Positions 48,626 through 58,557 are shown, counted from the first letter of the stretch. The stretch: DNA of 64,000 bases from Gallibacterium salpingitidis (GCF_001678495.1 NZ_JTJL01000005.1:39425-103424); one strand, 5' to 3'. The notes: a model not told the origin generated them from the sequence alone. A program made the numbers and translations.

Positions 48626-49013
48626 AAATCACTCTTTAATTCAGCGAAAATTTCGCTATTCCCACAAATTAAAAAACAAAAAAATCAAAACGGTAAGAAT
48701 TTTAAATAATCTGGTAACAAGTCGCAAACAAAAGTACTGACTTTTTTGATCTTGGAGTGAAAGATACCCCTTTATGGTAAGTGATTGACTTCAAAATTAA
48801 TTTAAGAGCAGAAAAGATTTTCCAAAAACAGAGTTATTTAACATCTATAACAGAATATAGAAAAATTAATTTTATAATTTTGGAAAATTTATTTGATCAT
48901 TATCTCATTTTGGAAAAAATTTTCTTTAATTATTCTGTTTTCAGGACTAGTATCTTTAATGTTGCTAGTTTTTAGCAATAATTTTTAGATTATTTATTCC
49001 TAGGAGGGATGTT
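48626..49013 (+). other. Gene-free AT-rich region with repeated TTTTGGAAAA motifs
   Basis: About 390 bp separate divergent hemA and the phosphatase gene. TTTTGGAAAA occurs at 48878 and 48908, and its complement lies at 48818-48827, so alternative long-range hairpins are possible (48817-48827 with 48878-48888). A 6-bp hairpin TTGCTA...TAGCAA with a T-rich tail (48962-48986) ends 36 bp before the start. No gene is convincing; a 64-codon frame at 48781-48975 lacks support. Confidence 0.4.
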
Positions 49014-49808
49014 ATGAACGAAAATATTCAAAATCGTTATACATTCTCTATTGATCTTATTAAACAAGCAGGGAGTATCGCTTTATCCTATTATCTCAAT
49101 AGAAATGAACTAGTGATTGAATGCAAAAAAGGTGATAAGCAAGATCAAGTTAGTATGGCAGATAAATCTGTTGAAGCTAAAATCCGTCAAGCTATCGCTG
49201 AAAAATTTCCAGAAGATGGGTTTCTTGGTGAAGAATCAGGCTATTCAGGATTAGATAGTGAGTTTTGTTGGATTGTTGATCCTATTGATGGCACTAGTCC
49301 CTTTTTAAATGGTTTACATGCCTGGTGCATTTCTATCGCGGTTTTACATAAAAATGAAATTGTGATTGGGATGGTGTTTGATCCCTTACATAATGAATTA
49401 TTTCATGCCCAATTAGGCGGTGGCGCCTATCTTAATGATGTTCCTATGCATACTGTGGAGCCAGCAGAAAGTGTTCAAGATGGTTTAGTAGGCCTAGGTA
49501 TGTCACATCGTGTACCACCAAAAACCATATTACCTTTTATACATCAATTATTAGTTGATGGTGGTATGTATGTTCGTAATGGTTCAGGTGCATTGAGTCT
49601 AGCACAAGTCGCTGCTGGTAGATTACTTGCTTATTATGAACCACATATGAATTGTTGGGATTGTGCAGCGGGTATGCTACTTGTGCGTGAAGCTGGCGGT
49701 ACAGCCAATAATATTTTAGAAAATGATGGCTTGCTAAAAGGTAATTTTGTATTAGCAGCTGCAAATCAACAAGTATATCAACAGCTTGATTTAATGAGAG
49801 CAATGTAA
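49014..49808 (+). CDS. Inositol-monophosphatase-family phosphatase
   Basis: This 264-residue Mg2+/Li+-type phosphatase has all metal motifs: LGEES (Glu73/Glu74), WIVDPIDGTSPF (Asp89 onward) and CWDCAAG (Asp216). The family includes inositol-1-phosphatase, histidinol phosphatase and 3'-phosphoadenosine phosphatase, so family membership alone does not fix the substrate. Here it heads a cluster with an OPA-type organophosphate carrier and a PI-PLC-domain protein, making an inositol phosphate the best guess. AGGAGG lies 7 nt before the ATG. The next gene starts 12 bp after its stop. Confidence 0.82.
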   Translation: MNENIQNRYTFSIDLIKQAGSIALSYYLNRNELVIECKKGDKQDQVSMADKSVEAKIRQAIAEKFPEDGFLGEESGYSGLDSEFCWIVDPIDGTSPFLNGLHAWCISIAVLHKNEIVIGMVFDPLHNELFHAQLGGGAYLNDVPMHTVEPAESVQDGLVGLGMSHRVPPKTILPFIHQLLVDGGMYVRNGSGALSLAQVAAGRLLAYYEPHMNCWDCAAGMLLVREAGGTANNILENDGLLKGNFVLAAANQQVYQQLDLMRAM

Positions 49809-49820
49809 TAGGAGGATATT

Positions 49821-51161
49821 ATGTCTATTTTTCGTTTCTTTGCAGCATCACCTGCTATTCCATTGAAAAATTTATCAGAACAAGCATTTAAATCAGTAAG
49901 ATGGAAAAGCTTTTGGGCATTTTCTATTGCTTATGCAACGTTCTATGTTTGTCGTTTATCATTTAATGTTGCAAAACCAGTATTAGTGAAAGAAGGGGTA
50001 GTGACGCCAACGGAATTAGGGATTATTGGGGCTGCTATTTTTGTTACTTACGCAGTAGGTAAATTTGTTAATAGCGCGATTGCAGATCATTCACATATTA
50101 CCCGTTTTCTCTCTTTTGGTTTATTTATCTCTGCTATTTGTAATTTTGCGATGGGATTAAATACTAGCGCGATTGTGTTAGCGGTAATTTGGGGGATCAA
50201 TGGCTGGTTCCAATCTATGGGTGTTGGACCTTGTGTTGTAGCTCTTTCTCGTTGGTATGATGATAAAGAACGTGGCTCTTATTATGGCTATTGGTCAGTT
50301 GCTCATAATGTTGGTGAAGGAATTACTTTTGTTGTTACTGCAGCAGTGATTTCCTATTTTGGATGGAGATTAGGTTTTGCATTCTCAGGTGTTGTCGGCT
50401 TATTAGGTATGTTAATTGCTATTTTATGGATGAAAGACTCACCAGCTAGTTTAGGTTTTAAACCTATTATTCATATGGAGAATACAGGAGAAAAATTAGA
50501 TAACAAAGAAGTATTAAAACATCAATGGGATGTTGTGAAGAATCCTGCAATTTGGTTATTAGCAGTAGCATCTTGTTGTATGTATATTGGACGTTATGGT
50601 GTAAATAGTTGGGGCGTTTTTTTCCTTGAAAATGGGAAGGGATATACTACAGTAGAGGCTGCAAGTATTATCAGTGTCAATAGTATTGTTGGTATTTTAG
50701 GTACTATTGTATCTGGTTGGTTATCAGATCGTTTTTTACATGGTAAACGTAATATGATGACAGTGGTTGTGGCGTTAATTAACACTATTTCGTTGGCAGC
50801 ATTTTTATTTGCACCAAGTGGTAATGTTTGGTTCTCAATTATTGCTTTATCTATCTTTGGCATTACTTTAGGTATCCAATTATGTTTCTTAGGTGGTTTA
50901 TTAGCAACAGATGTTTCACATAAATCAGCATCAGGAATTGCACTCGGTATGATGGGATTATTTGGCTATGCAGGTGCTTCATTAGGTGAATTCTTAACCG
51001 GATTTATGATTGATAAAACCACGACTATTGTGAATGGAGCTAAAGTTTATGACTTTGAAAGTTTATCTTATTTCTGGATTGGTGCAGACTTCATGTCAGT
51101 AGTTGCGGCAATATTATTCTCAATTTTAGTTGTATTCCAAGAAAAGAGAAAATCACACTAA
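49821..51161 (+). CDS. OPA-family organophosphate transporter (GlpT/UhpT-like)
   Basis: This 446-residue, 12-helix MFS protein belongs to the organophosphate:phosphate antiporter branch. Arg45 in FYVCRLSFNVAKP sits exactly where GlpT has its phosphate-binding Arg45. Arg258 in YIGRYGVNSWGVFFL matches GlpT Arg269. Thus the substrate very probably carries a phosphate. WSVAHNVGEGITF in helix 5 is the family's HN-containing motif. AGGAGG precedes the ATG. It is placed between the phosphatase and a second MFS gene, so it may import a glycerophospho- or inositol phosphate compound. The substrate itself is inferred. Confidence 0.83.
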   Translation: MSIFRFFAASPAIPLKNLSEQAFKSVRWKSFWAFSIAYATFYVCRLSFNVAKPVLVKEGVVTPTELGIIGAAIFVTYAVGKFVNSAIADHSHITRFLSFGLFISAICNFAMGLNTSAIVLAVIWGINGWFQSMGVGPCVVALSRWYDDKERGSYYGYWSVAHNVGEGITFVVTAAVISYFGWRLGFAFSGVVGLLGMLIAILWMKDSPASLGFKPIIHMENTGEKLDNKEVLKHQWDVVKNPAIWLLAVASCCMYIGRYGVNSWGVFFLENGKGYTTVEAASIISVNSIVGILGTIVSGWLSDRFLHGKRNMMTVVVALINTISLAAFLFAPSGNVWFSIIALSIFGITLGIQLCFLGGLLATDVSHKSASGIALGMMGLFGYAGASLGEFLTGFMIDKTTTIVNGAKVYDFESLSYFWIGADFMSVVAAILFSILVVFQEKRKSH

Positions 51162-51180
51162 TTTCAACATATTACTTTAT

Positions 51181-51204
51181 GAGTATGCTGCTATGCAGCA
51201 TCTC
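51181..51204 (+). other. Small hairpin between the two MFS genes
   Basis: GAG(T)ATGCTGC-TAT-GCAGCATCTC forms a 10-bp stem with one bulged base, 19 nt after the OPA gene. It has no T-tract, so it may be an RNA-processing or stability element rather than a terminator. Confidence 0.4.
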
Positions 51205-51268
51205 AATTCCCACAAAACTTTTACCATAATTGTTGTTAGTAACTGTTTTAGTGCGATAAGGAGCAACA

Positions 51269-52624
51269 ATGAAAAATTTCCTTAATAAATATGGTTTAAC
51301 ACCATTAGTTTTCTTTCAAATTATTCTTATCACAATTAATGCACAATTAATTTATGCATTTTGGGATATTCGGAATAGTGTACCAGGTGGTTTTCCTGCA
51401 GCGTTAGGCGTAACAGATGCTCAAGCAGGACAACTTTATTCAATGCAAGGATTGGTCATTATCGTCGGAACGATTGCGTTAGGTTGGGTAGGAGATCGTT
51501 TTTCTATTCGTAATATTATGCTGATTTCTACCATTGGTGTAGGGGCTATTTCACTATTTTTGACATTAAACTCACCAGGATTAAGTATGCCTGTTTTATT
51601 GGCGTGTTTTTTCTCAATGTTATTTTTTAGTGAAGTATTATTTAAGCCAGCAAATTTTAAAGCTTTAAGAATCTCAACAACAGCTGAACATCAAGGTGCA
51701 GTATTTGGTTTCTTTGAGTTTGGACGTGGTTTATTGGCATTTCTAGTTTCTCTTTTGTGGACAGTGATGTTAGCAATGAAATTAAATGCTCATACTATGA
51801 TGGCAACAAGCTGTATTTTAATTATTGTAACGGGGTTAGTCGTTTATTTTGCAGTACCTAAAGACCAAAAAGTAGGAGATGATGATGCTAGTACATCTTC
51901 AACTATGGAAGCAATTAGAGGGGTTGGACACGTTGCAAAATTGCCGATTGTATGGTTAGTAGGTATTAATGTTTTCTGCATTTATGGTTCATTTATTGCA
52001 GCGGGAACGTATTTTGCTCGTTATCTACAAGCTGGCTATGGTACTACCGCAGTAGTTGCAGCAGTATTTGCAACAACAGTAATTGCATTGCGGATGCTGC
52101 CGTTAGTTTCAACAATTTTAGTAGAGAAAGTTTTCAAATCTACAATGCATTTTATGCGAACATTTGAAATTTTCTTGGCAATTATTTTAGGATTAATTGC
52201 TTTTATCTTCTTTACTAATCATCCTGAAGTACAGGCTTATGCACCGGACAATCCTCCTGCAGACTTAATTTCATCGACAATGTTTTGGTTATTGGTTGTA
52301 TTAATGTTGGTTTGTTCAGCCATTATTTTTATGATTCGAGGTGTTTATTATGCACCAATTGGAGAATTTAATGTACCGAAGAAACATTCATCATCAGCAA
52401 TGTCTTTTGCTATTACTGTAGGATATTTCCCAGCATTAATTGCCCCAGCTATTTTGGGTAAATTAGTAACTTCACCAGAAAAAGATAGTGCTGGTAATAT
52501 TACAACCCAGTTCCTAACAGACACTCATATTTTAGCTTCTGCATTTATTGGTTTAGCGGTATTAGCATTGGTTGCTGCATTAATGTCACATCTCATGATC
52601 AGATTAAAGCAGAAAAATGGATAA
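51269..52624 (+). CDS. MFS transporter of unknown substrate in the phosphodiester cassette
   Basis: This 451-residue protein has about 12 hydrophobic helices and an MFS motif A-like loop (GWVGDRFSIRN, about residues 73-83). It lacks the pair of OPA arginines seen in the preceding carrier. It is therefore a different MFS subgroup and could import another form of the substrate or export a product such as inositol. A strong AAGGAG site precedes the ATG. Its 3' end overlaps the PI-PLC gene by 8 bp, so these two are translationally coupled. Confidence 0.75.
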   Translation: MKNFLNKYGLTPLVFFQIILITINAQLIYAFWDIRNSVPGGFPAALGVTDAQAGQLYSMQGLVIIVGTIALGWVGDRFSIRNIMLISTIGVGAISLFLTLNSPGLSMPVLLACFFSMLFFSEVLFKPANFKALRISTTAEHQGAVFGFFEFGRGLLAFLVSLLWTVMLAMKLNAHTMMATSCILIIVTGLVVYFAVPKDQKVGDDDASTSSTMEAIRGVGHVAKLPIVWLVGINVFCIYGSFIAAGTYFARYLQAGYGTTAVVAAVFATTVIALRMLPLVSTILVEKVFKSTMHFMRTFEIFLAIILGLIAFIFFTNHPEVQAYAPDNPPADLISSTMFWLLVVLMLVCSAIIFMIRGVYYAPIGEFNVPKKHSSSAMSFAITVGYFPALIAPAILGKLVTSPEKDSAGNITTQFLTDTHILASAFIGLAVLALVAALMSHLMIRLKQKNG

Positions 52625-53459
52625 AACTATGCACACTATTTCTTTAGCTAATTGGTTGGCGGCTTGCCGACCAGATCTACAAATTCATCGATTATTTATT
52701 CCGGGTACGCATGATACAATGACGGCTGATTGTGATCAGCGTTACTATAAAACACAGGCGTTATCGTTACAGGAACAACTTCAAATTGGTGTGCGTTTTT
52801 TTGATCTTCGTCTACGGCGAGAAATGGTCGCAGCACATCGTGAATGGATTAGCGATATTAGTGCAGAGATAATTTTTGATACAATTTTGCAATTCTTAAA
52901 GCGCTATCCACAAGAGTTTATACTAGTTCGTTTACAGAATGCGAATGAAGCAAAAGACGACTTTGATGAGTATAAACAAGCGCTGTTAGATAAAATTCAA
53001 CAATATCAATCTTGCTTTTATCATTGGCAACAAGATCAGCAAACGTTCGTTTTTCCAACGCTTGCGCAAGTGGCTGGAAAAGTTGTCGCTTTAGAATGTT
53101 CGCCACCGTCAATGCAAACTTATCTACTTGGTGAGCAACAATGGGCGTTACCTTGGCATCAAAATCCATGGATTTCATTGCAAGATGATTGGGATGGGCC
53201 AATACTCGAAGATAAATTTAACGCTATTCAGCATAATGTAGCGCAATCTTGTTTGGTAAAAGATAAATTATTTCTTAATCATATTAGTGCGACTAATGGT
53301 GAGTTAGCTTATCCCGATGTTTATGCTCAAGAGCTGAATAGCAGAACAGTGCAATTATGGCAACAAATGTTAGGAAAGCCAGTAGCGGGAGTGCAAATTT
53401 ATGATTTTATTGATCAAAAAATTGCGGAGCAGGTGGTGAAATTAAATTTTTTACCGTAA
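52617..53459 (+). CDS. PI-PLC X-domain protein without signal peptide
   Basis: This 280-residue protein shows the catalytic X-domain of bacterial phosphatidylinositol phospholipase C. His32 is in FIPGTHDT and His74 in VAAHREW, corresponding to the general base and acid. The intervening GVRFFDLRLR and the following FLKRYPQEFILVRLQN also fit. These enzymes cleave the phosphodiester of an inositol phospholipid or glycerophosphoinositol through a cyclic phosphate. Known members are mostly secreted, but this one has no hydrophobic N-terminus, so it probably acts in the cytoplasm on an imported soluble diester. The ATG at 52617 overlaps the preceding gene; the ATG at 52629 is an alternative. Confidence 0.8.
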   Translation: MDKTMHTISLANWLAACRPDLQIHRLFIPGTHDTMTADCDQRYYKTQALSLQEQLQIGVRFFDLRLRREMVAAHREWISDISAEIIFDTILQFLKRYPQEFILVRLQNANEAKDDFDEYKQALLDKIQQYQSCFYHWQQDQQTFVFPTLAQVAGKVVALECSPPSMQTYLLGEQQWALPWHQNPWISLQDDWDGPILEDKFNAIQHNVAQSCLVKDKLFLNHISATNGELAYPDVYAQELNSRTVQLWQQMLGKPVAGVQIYDFIDQKIAEQVVKLNFLP

Positions 53460-53482
53460 TCCAACAATCTTTTTTCTATACA

Positions 53483-53518
53483 AAAAAACACTTTATCTTT
53501 GGTGATAAAGTGTTTTTT
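53483..53518. terminator. Bidirectional terminator between the PLC-like gene and aroA
   Basis: A perfect 15-bp stem (53483-53497 with 53504-53518) has A- and T-rich ends on both sides, between convergent genes. Confidence 0.88.
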
Positions 53519-53527
53519 GCGTCTTAA

Positions 53528-54829
53528 TTAATTTACAGCAATTTTGGTAAATTCATCAAAAAAGGTAGGAAACGTTTTTGCGGTACATTCCGGTTCCAGA
53601 ATAGTTACTGGCGTATTAGAGAGTGCAACTAGAGCAAAACACATTGCCATACGGTGATCGTTATAAGTGGCGATTTCTGCGTTTTTAAATTGTTCTAAAG
53701 CCAATGGTTGTACTCGTAAGAAATCTTCACCTTCTTCGACTTCTGCGCCTACTTTACGCAATTCTGTTGCCATTGCTGTTAAGCGATCGGTTTCCTTTAC
53801 ACGCCAATTATAGATATTGCGAATAATAGTTTCGCCTTGAGCAAATAGAGCAGTGGTTGCAATCGTCATTGCTGCATCAGGGATATGATTCATATCCATA
53901 TCAATGCCATGTAATTCACCTTGTTCAACTTCAACGAATTCATCGCTCCAATGGACTTTAGCGCCCATTTTTTCTAACACATCAACAAAATGTTTATCAC
54001 CTTGGATACTATTTTTACCAATGCCTTTTACTTTTACCTTACCTTTAATCGCCGCCGCGGCCAAAAAGTAAGAAGCCGAGGAAGCATCACCTTCAACCAT
54101 AAAAGTGGTTGGTGATTGATATTGCTGGTTACCTGGAACATGGAAAACTTGATAGTTTTGATGAGAAACTTCCACACCAAAAATTGCCATCATTTTCAGG
54201 GTAATATCAATATAAGGTTTAGAAACAAGATCACCAATAATATGAATTTCACTATCCTGTGGTGCAAGAGGAGCTGCCATTAATAATGCAGTGAGAAATT
54301 GTGAAGAAATCGCACCACTAATGGCTACTTTACCACCATGTAATCCGGTATTACGAATAGCTAGTGGTGGGTAGCCTTCCTGTTCTAAATACTCAATCTC
54401 TGCGCCCATTTGTTGTAAAGCAGCCACTAAATCTTTGATTGGACGCTCTTTCATACGTGGTTCACCGGTTAGCACTATTTCACTAACGTTGCCTGTTTTA
54501 CTTGCTAGGCAAAGTGCAGCGGTAAGAGGGCGCATTGCAGTACCTGCATTACCTAAAAATAGGCTCAATCCATTTTGCCATTGGAAAGCTCCGCCATTAC
54601 CTTCGACAACACAAGTGGTTTTATCTTCAGATAATTGGTACTTGATGCCTAAAGCACGTAAAGCATTTAACATATGACGAACATCATCACTATCTAATAA
54701 ATTCGTGATAGTGGTAGTTCCTTTTGCGAGTGCTGCAAGTAACAATGCACGATTAGATAAACTTTTTGAACCGGGTAAAGTAATCTCCCCATTGATATGG
54801 GCAATGGGGTTCAGGGTAATAGAATTCAT
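53528..54829 (-). CDS. aroA: 3-phosphoshikimate 1-carboxyvinyltransferase (EPSP synthase)
   Basis: This 433-residue shikimate-pathway enzyme joins shikimate 3-phosphate with phosphoenolpyruvate. Visible signatures are [20 protein letters not shown] (residues 18-37), [16 protein letters not shown], and near the C-terminus [13 protein letters not shown]. These are features of class I EPSP synthases. It is the last gene of serC-hisC-aroA, 27 bp after hisC. It ends next to a bidirectional terminator. Confidence 0.95.
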   Translation of the reverse strand: MNSITLNPIAHINGEITLPGSKSLSNRALLLAALAKGTTTITNLLDSDDVRHMLNALRALGIKYQLSEDKTTCVVEGNGGAFQWQNGLSLFLGNAGTAMRPLTAALCLASKTGNVSEIVLTGEPRMKERPIKDLVAALQQMGAEIEYLEQEGYPPLAIRNTGLHGGKVAISGAISSQFLTALLMAAPLAPQDSEIHIIGDLVSKPYIDITLKMMAIFGVEVSHQNYQVFHVPGNQQYQSPTTFMVEGDASSASYFLAAAAIKGKVKVKGIGKNSIQGDKHFVDVLEKMGAKVHWSDEFVEVEQGELHGIDMDMNHIPDAAMTIATTALFAQGETIIRNIYNWRVKETDRLTAMATELRKVGAEVEEGEDFLRVQPLALEQFKNAEIATYNDHRMAMCFALVALSNTPVTILEPECTAKTFPTFFDEFTKIAVN

Positions 54830-54856
54830 AAACTACAAACGTCCTCTGGTCAGCGA

Positions 54857-55954
54857 TTAATTGGCTAAAACTTCAGTCAAAGCGTTGATAAAGGCTTGGT
54901 TTTCTTCAGGTAATCCGATACTGATACGTAAATGATTTGGCATACCGTAACCGCCAATTGGGCGTACGATAACGCCTTTATGTAATAACGCATTATAAAT
55001 TGGTAGTGCAGGTTGCTTCAGATCAACGGTAATAAAATTACCCTTAGAAGGAATATATTCTAATCCTTGTTGTTCAAAGAATTGTACTAACTGTTGCATT
55101 CCTTTGCGGTTATTGTCGGCTACTTTATGTAAAAACTCTTCGTCATAAATGACTGCGGTAGCTGCTGCTAACGCTAAGCTATTACAGTTAAATGGTTGGC
55201 GGACACGATTAAAAAGATCGGCGATCTCTGGATTTGATACAGCATAGCCAATCCGTAATCCAGCTAAGCCATAAGCCTTAGAAAGCGTACGGCAAACGAC
55301 TAAATTGGCAAATTTTTTCTGTAATGCAAATGATGGCACACGTTCTTGTTCGTCAGTAAATTCGGTATAGGCTTCATCTAAGACCACAATAATATGTGCA
55401 GGGACTTTCTCTAAGAAAGCTTCAATTTCTGCACTGGTTAAGAATGTTCCAGTTGGATTATTTGGATTAGCAATATAGATTAATTTAGTTTTATCCGTAA
55501 TATTTGCTAAAAAGGCATCTAAATCATGACCCCAATTTTTCGCTGGTACAACAACAGCTTTTGCATTAATCGCTTGAGTAACTAACGGATAAACAATGAA
55601 AGCGTATTGGGAAAAAATGACTTCATCACCTTCGCTAGCGAAAGTGTGAGCAATTAGTTCAAGTAAATCATTTGAACCGTTACCAAGGGTAATTTGGTTA
55701 GCTTGTAAATTAAACTTATTTGCTACTGCTTGTTTAAAATAAAAGCCGTTTGAATCCGGATAGCGTGTAAGTTGATTTAACTCTTTTAAAATAGCTTGTT
55801 TAGCAGTTTCTGATAATCCAAATGGGTTTTCATTGGATGCTAATTTCACAATATTGTGAATACCTAATTCTCGTTCTAATTCTTCAGTTGGTTTGCCAGC
55901 TTGATAAGGCAATAGCTGCTTCACGCCTTGATTGGCGACGTCTAAAAATTTCAT
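54857..55954 (-). CDS. hisC: Histidinol-phosphate aminotransferase
   Basis: This 365-residue fold-type I PLP enzyme has the Schiff-base Lys in CRTLSKAYGLAGLRIGYA. NPNNPTGTFL and VVLDEAYTEF complete the cofactor site, and the substrate-phosphate Arg lies near the C-terminus (PNHLRISIG). It converts imidazole acetol-phosphate to histidinol-phosphate and may also transaminate aromatic keto acids, which would explain its place between serC and aroA rather than in a his operon. Confidence 0.92.
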   Translation of the reverse strand: MKFLDVANQGVKQLLPYQAGKPTEELERELGIHNIVKLASNENPFGLSETAKQAILKELNQLTRYPDSNGFYFKQAVANKFNLQANQITLGNGSNDLLELIAHTFASEGDEVIFSQYAFIVYPLVTQAINAKAVVVPAKNWGHDLDAFLANITDKTKLIYIANPNNPTGTFLTSAEIEAFLEKVPAHIIVVLDEAYTEFTDEQERVPSFALQKKFANLVVCRTLSKAYGLAGLRIGYAVSNPEIADLFNRVRQPFNCNSLALAAATAVIYDEEFLHKVADNNRKGMQQLVQFFEQQGLEYIPSKGNFITVDLKQPALPIYNALLHKGVIVRPIGGYGMPNHLRISIGLPEENQAFINALTEVLAN

Positions 55955-55979
55955 AATATTTCCTGTAATGAATTAATAA

Positions 55980-57065
55980 TTATTGGTTTTCTTGTGCGAA
56001 TTTATCCATAAAAGCGATTAACGCTTCAACGCCCGCAATTGGCATTGCGTTATAGATTGAAGCACGCATTCCGCCTAATACTTTATGTCCTTTTAAAGCA
56101 CGTAAACCGGCAGCATTGGCTTCACTGACAAATTTCGCATTAAGTTCATCATTACCAGTAGTAAAGGTAACGTTCATCAATGAACGATTAGCTTCGGCGA
56201 TATTGTTACGATAGAACGGACTTTGATCGATGTATTGATACAATAATTCTGCTTTAGCACGATTTTTTAATTCGACACTTTCGAGACCGCCATTCGCTAA
56301 TAGATTTTCAAAAACTAAAGAACAGAGATACCAAGCAAAAGTTGGTGGAGTATTAAACATAGAATCGTGATCACGAAGGATTTGATAATTCCAAACAGAT
56401 GGCGTGCTGCGGCGAGCTTTGCCAATTAAATCATCACGAATAATGATTAAGGTAATTCCCGCTGGCCCCATATTTTTTTGTGCGCCGGCGTAAATCATAC
56501 CAAATTTGCTGATATCAATTGGGCGAGAAAGGATATTGGATGACATATCAGCGATTAATGTCGTATTACCAACATTAGGCACATCAAAAATTTCTACACC
56601 GCTAATGGTTTCATTTGGGCAGTAATGAACATAATCATATTGATCTGCAATATCACTGAAATCGAGTTCTTTTACTCCAGTTTTACCATCTTGTTCAGTT
56701 AGAATATTAATCTCATCAATATCACCAAATAGTCTTGCTTCTTTTGCTGCAGCACCAGACCAGTGTCCACTGGTTAAATAAAGTGCTTTGCCATTTTCAG
56801 AAAGGAGATTCATTGGAATAGCGGCAAATTGGCCTCTTGCACCGCCTTGTGCAAATAGAATTTGATAGTTTTCCGGTACGTTAAACAATTTACGTAAATC
56901 TTCGATAGAGCGTTTTGCTAATGCCATAAAATTAGCACCGCGATGGCTAACTTCCATTACGGAAGTTCCTAAAGATTCCCAATCAAGTAATTCTGCTTGT
57001 ACACGTTGTAACACTTCCTTTGGCATCATTGCTGGACCAGCACTAAAATTAAAGACTTCTGTCAT
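55980..57065 (-). CDS. serC: Phosphoserine aminotransferase
   Basis: This 361-residue PLP enzyme makes 3-phosphoserine, and also serves pyridoxine synthesis. The family start FNFSAGPAMMPKEVLQRVQA, the PLP Lys in YAGAQKNMGPAG and the ending HKVLGGMRASIYNAMP are visible. The frame is open to 57131, but the ATG at 57065 gives the known N-terminus and has GAAGG 6-10 nt upstream. First gene of serC-hisC-aroA. Confidence 0.94.
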   Translation of the reverse strand: MTEVFNFSAGPAMMPKEVLQRVQAELLDWESLGTSVMEVSHRGANFMALAKRSIEDLRKLFNVPENYQILFAQGGARGQFAAIPMNLLSENGKALYLTSGHWSGAAAKEARLFGDIDEINILTEQDGKTGVKELDFSDIADQYDYVHYCPNETISGVEIFDVPNVGNTTLIADMSSNILSRPIDISKFGMIYAGAQKNMGPAGITLIIIRDDLIGKARRSTPSVWNYQILRDHDSMFNTPPTFAWYLCSLVFENLLANGGLESVELKNRAKAELLYQYIDQSPFYRNNIAEANRSLMNVTFTTGNDELNAKFVSEANAAGLRALKGHKVLGGMRASIYNAMPIAGVEALIAFMDKFAQENQ

Positions 57066-57272
57066 AGTTACCTTCTTTATTTTATTCGTTAAAATTTGTC
57101 TAGTTTTAACACTAGCGAAATGAATTATCAACGGCTTTCTGTATTGTTTGTTAATTATTGTTCACGCTACTGTAATCTATACGAAAAAGGGTGATATCTT
57201 TTTGACGATGCCATAAAAAACCGTTACAGTAAGCGGCAGAATTTTATTTATTACATTAAGAGAGCGTTTATT

Positions 57273-57617
57273 ATGGAAAATGTAAGCAAAAAATGTTTTG
57301 AAGATGTTTTGGAGTATGTGCGTATGTATCGTCAAAAGAATAAACTTTTGCGTGATATTGCTGATAATGATCGTAAAATCCGCGATAACCAAAAACGTGT
57401 GTTGTTATTAGATAACTTAAATCAATACATCACTGATGATATGTCAGTAGCGGATATTCGTGCCATTATTGCAAATATGCGTGAAGATTATGAAGCTCGT
57501 GTTGATGATTATATGATTCGTAATGCTGAAGCATCTAAACAACGTAAAGAAATCAGCAAAGCGATGAAAGAGCAAACTAAATTGCATGCTGAAATGTTGA
57601 AAAAAGATAAAGAATAA
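57273..57617 (+). CDS. tmaR: TmaR (YeeX/DUF496), polar PTS-regulating protein
   Basis: This 114-residue, largely coiled-coil protein has the highly conserved stretch [18 protein letters not shown] (about residues 36-53) and [20 protein letters not shown]. It matches YeeX, renamed TmaR in E. coli, where it clusters at poles and controls localisation and activity of PTS Enzyme I. The length is usual. It is monocistronic, with a strong terminator after it. Confidence 0.92.
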   Translation: MENVSKKCFEDVLEYVRMYRQKNKLLRDIADNDRKIRDNQKRVLLLDNLNQYITDDMSVADIRAIIANMREDYEARVDDYMIRNAEASKQRKEISKAMKEQTKLHAEMLKKDKE

Positions 57618-57638
57618 GTTTGAAAAGAAGCAAAAAGT

Positions 57639-57664
57639 AAAGGGTCGTAATAACGACCCTTTTT
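57639..57664. terminator. Bidirectional terminator between tmaR and rpsI
   Basis: A perfect 10-bp stem (57639-57648 with 57653-57662) has a 4-nt loop and a T-tract on both strands (AAAAAGT on the other side). It lies between convergent genes. Confidence 0.88.
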
Positions 57665-57690
57665 CTTTGATTCTGATAGTACAAATCGTA

Positions 57691-58080
57691 TTAACGTTTT
57701 GAGTATTGTGGACGACGACGTGATTTGCGAAGACCCACTTTTTTACGTTCAACACGACGAGCATCGCGGGTAACGAAACCAGCTGCACGTAATGCAGGAC
57801 GTAAAGTTTCATCATATTCCATTAATGCACGAGTAATACCGTGACGAATTGCACCTGCTTGACCAGAAATACCGCCACCTTTAACAGTGATATAAAGGTC
57901 AAATTTCTCTGCCATATCAACTAATTCTAAAGGTTGACGAACAATCATACGTGAAGTTTCACGACCGAAGTAAACGTCGATATCACGTTGATTAATAGTA
58001 ATTTTACCTGTGCCCGGTCTAATAAATACACGAGCTGAAGAGCTTTTGCGGCGGCCTGTGCCGTAGTTTTGATCTGCCAT
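57691..58080 (-). CDS. rpsI: 30S ribosomal protein S9
   Basis: This 129-residue protein has the S9 features [18 protein letters not shown] at the N-terminus, a central [13 protein letters not shown], and the basic tail [11 protein letters not shown] that reaches the P-site tRNA. It is the second gene of the rplM-rpsI operon, 16 bp after rplM. Confidence 0.96.
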   Translation of the reverse strand: MADQNYGTGRRKSSSARVFIRPGTGKITINQRDIDVYFGRETSRMIVRQPLELVDMAEKFDLYITVKGGGISGQAGAIRHGITRALMEYDETLRPALRAAGFVTRDARRVERKKVGLRKSRRRPQYSKR

Positions 58081-58096
58081 AGTCTAAACCTCGTGA

Positions 58097-58525
58097 TTAA
58101 ATATCTAAAACTTGTGGTTGCTGTGCAGCGTGATTATGTTCGCTACCTGCATACACTTTTAATTTACGGTACATTTGACGACCTAAAGGACCTTTAGGCA
58201 ACATACCTTTAACTGCGATTTCAATCACACGTTCTGGACGGCGAGCAATCATTTCAGCAAAAGTCGCTTGTTTGATACCACCAACGTAGCCAGTGTGCCA
58301 GTAATAAATCTTGTCAGTTTTTTTACGGCCGGTTACAGCAACTTTATCTGCATTGATAACGATGATGTAATCACCTGTGTCAACGTGTGGAGTATATTCA
58401 GCTTTGTGTTTACCACGCAAGCGGCTTGCGATTTCTGCAGCTAAACGACCTAAAGTTTTACCTGTCGCATCAACTACATACCAGTCGCGTTTTACTGTTT
58501 CTGGTTTTGCTACAAAAGTTTTCAT
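58097..58525 (-). CDS. rplM: 50S ribosomal protein L13
   Basis: This 142-residue protein has typical L13 motifs: [38 protein letters not shown] and the [20 protein letters not shown] segment. It binds 23S rRNA early in 50S assembly. In E. coli the rplM-rpsI operon is repressed by L13 itself at its leader. Here the leader (58526-58673) contains two clear hairpins, described separately. Confidence 0.96.
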   Translation of the reverse strand: MKTFVAKPETVKRDWYVVDATGKTLGRLAAEIASRLRGKHKAEYTPHVDTGDYIIVINADKVAVTGRKKTDKIYYWHTGYVGGIKQATFAEMIARRPERVIEIAVKGMLPKGPLGRQMYRKLKVYAGSEHNHAAQQPQVLDI

Positions 58526-58557
58526 TAATTAATTACCAAAATAATAATTTAACACCC

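Noticed and set aside
48781..48975. 64-codon frame upstream of the phosphatase gene
   Set aside because: Starts with GTG without ribosome site, AT-driven composition, and overlaps inverted repeats.
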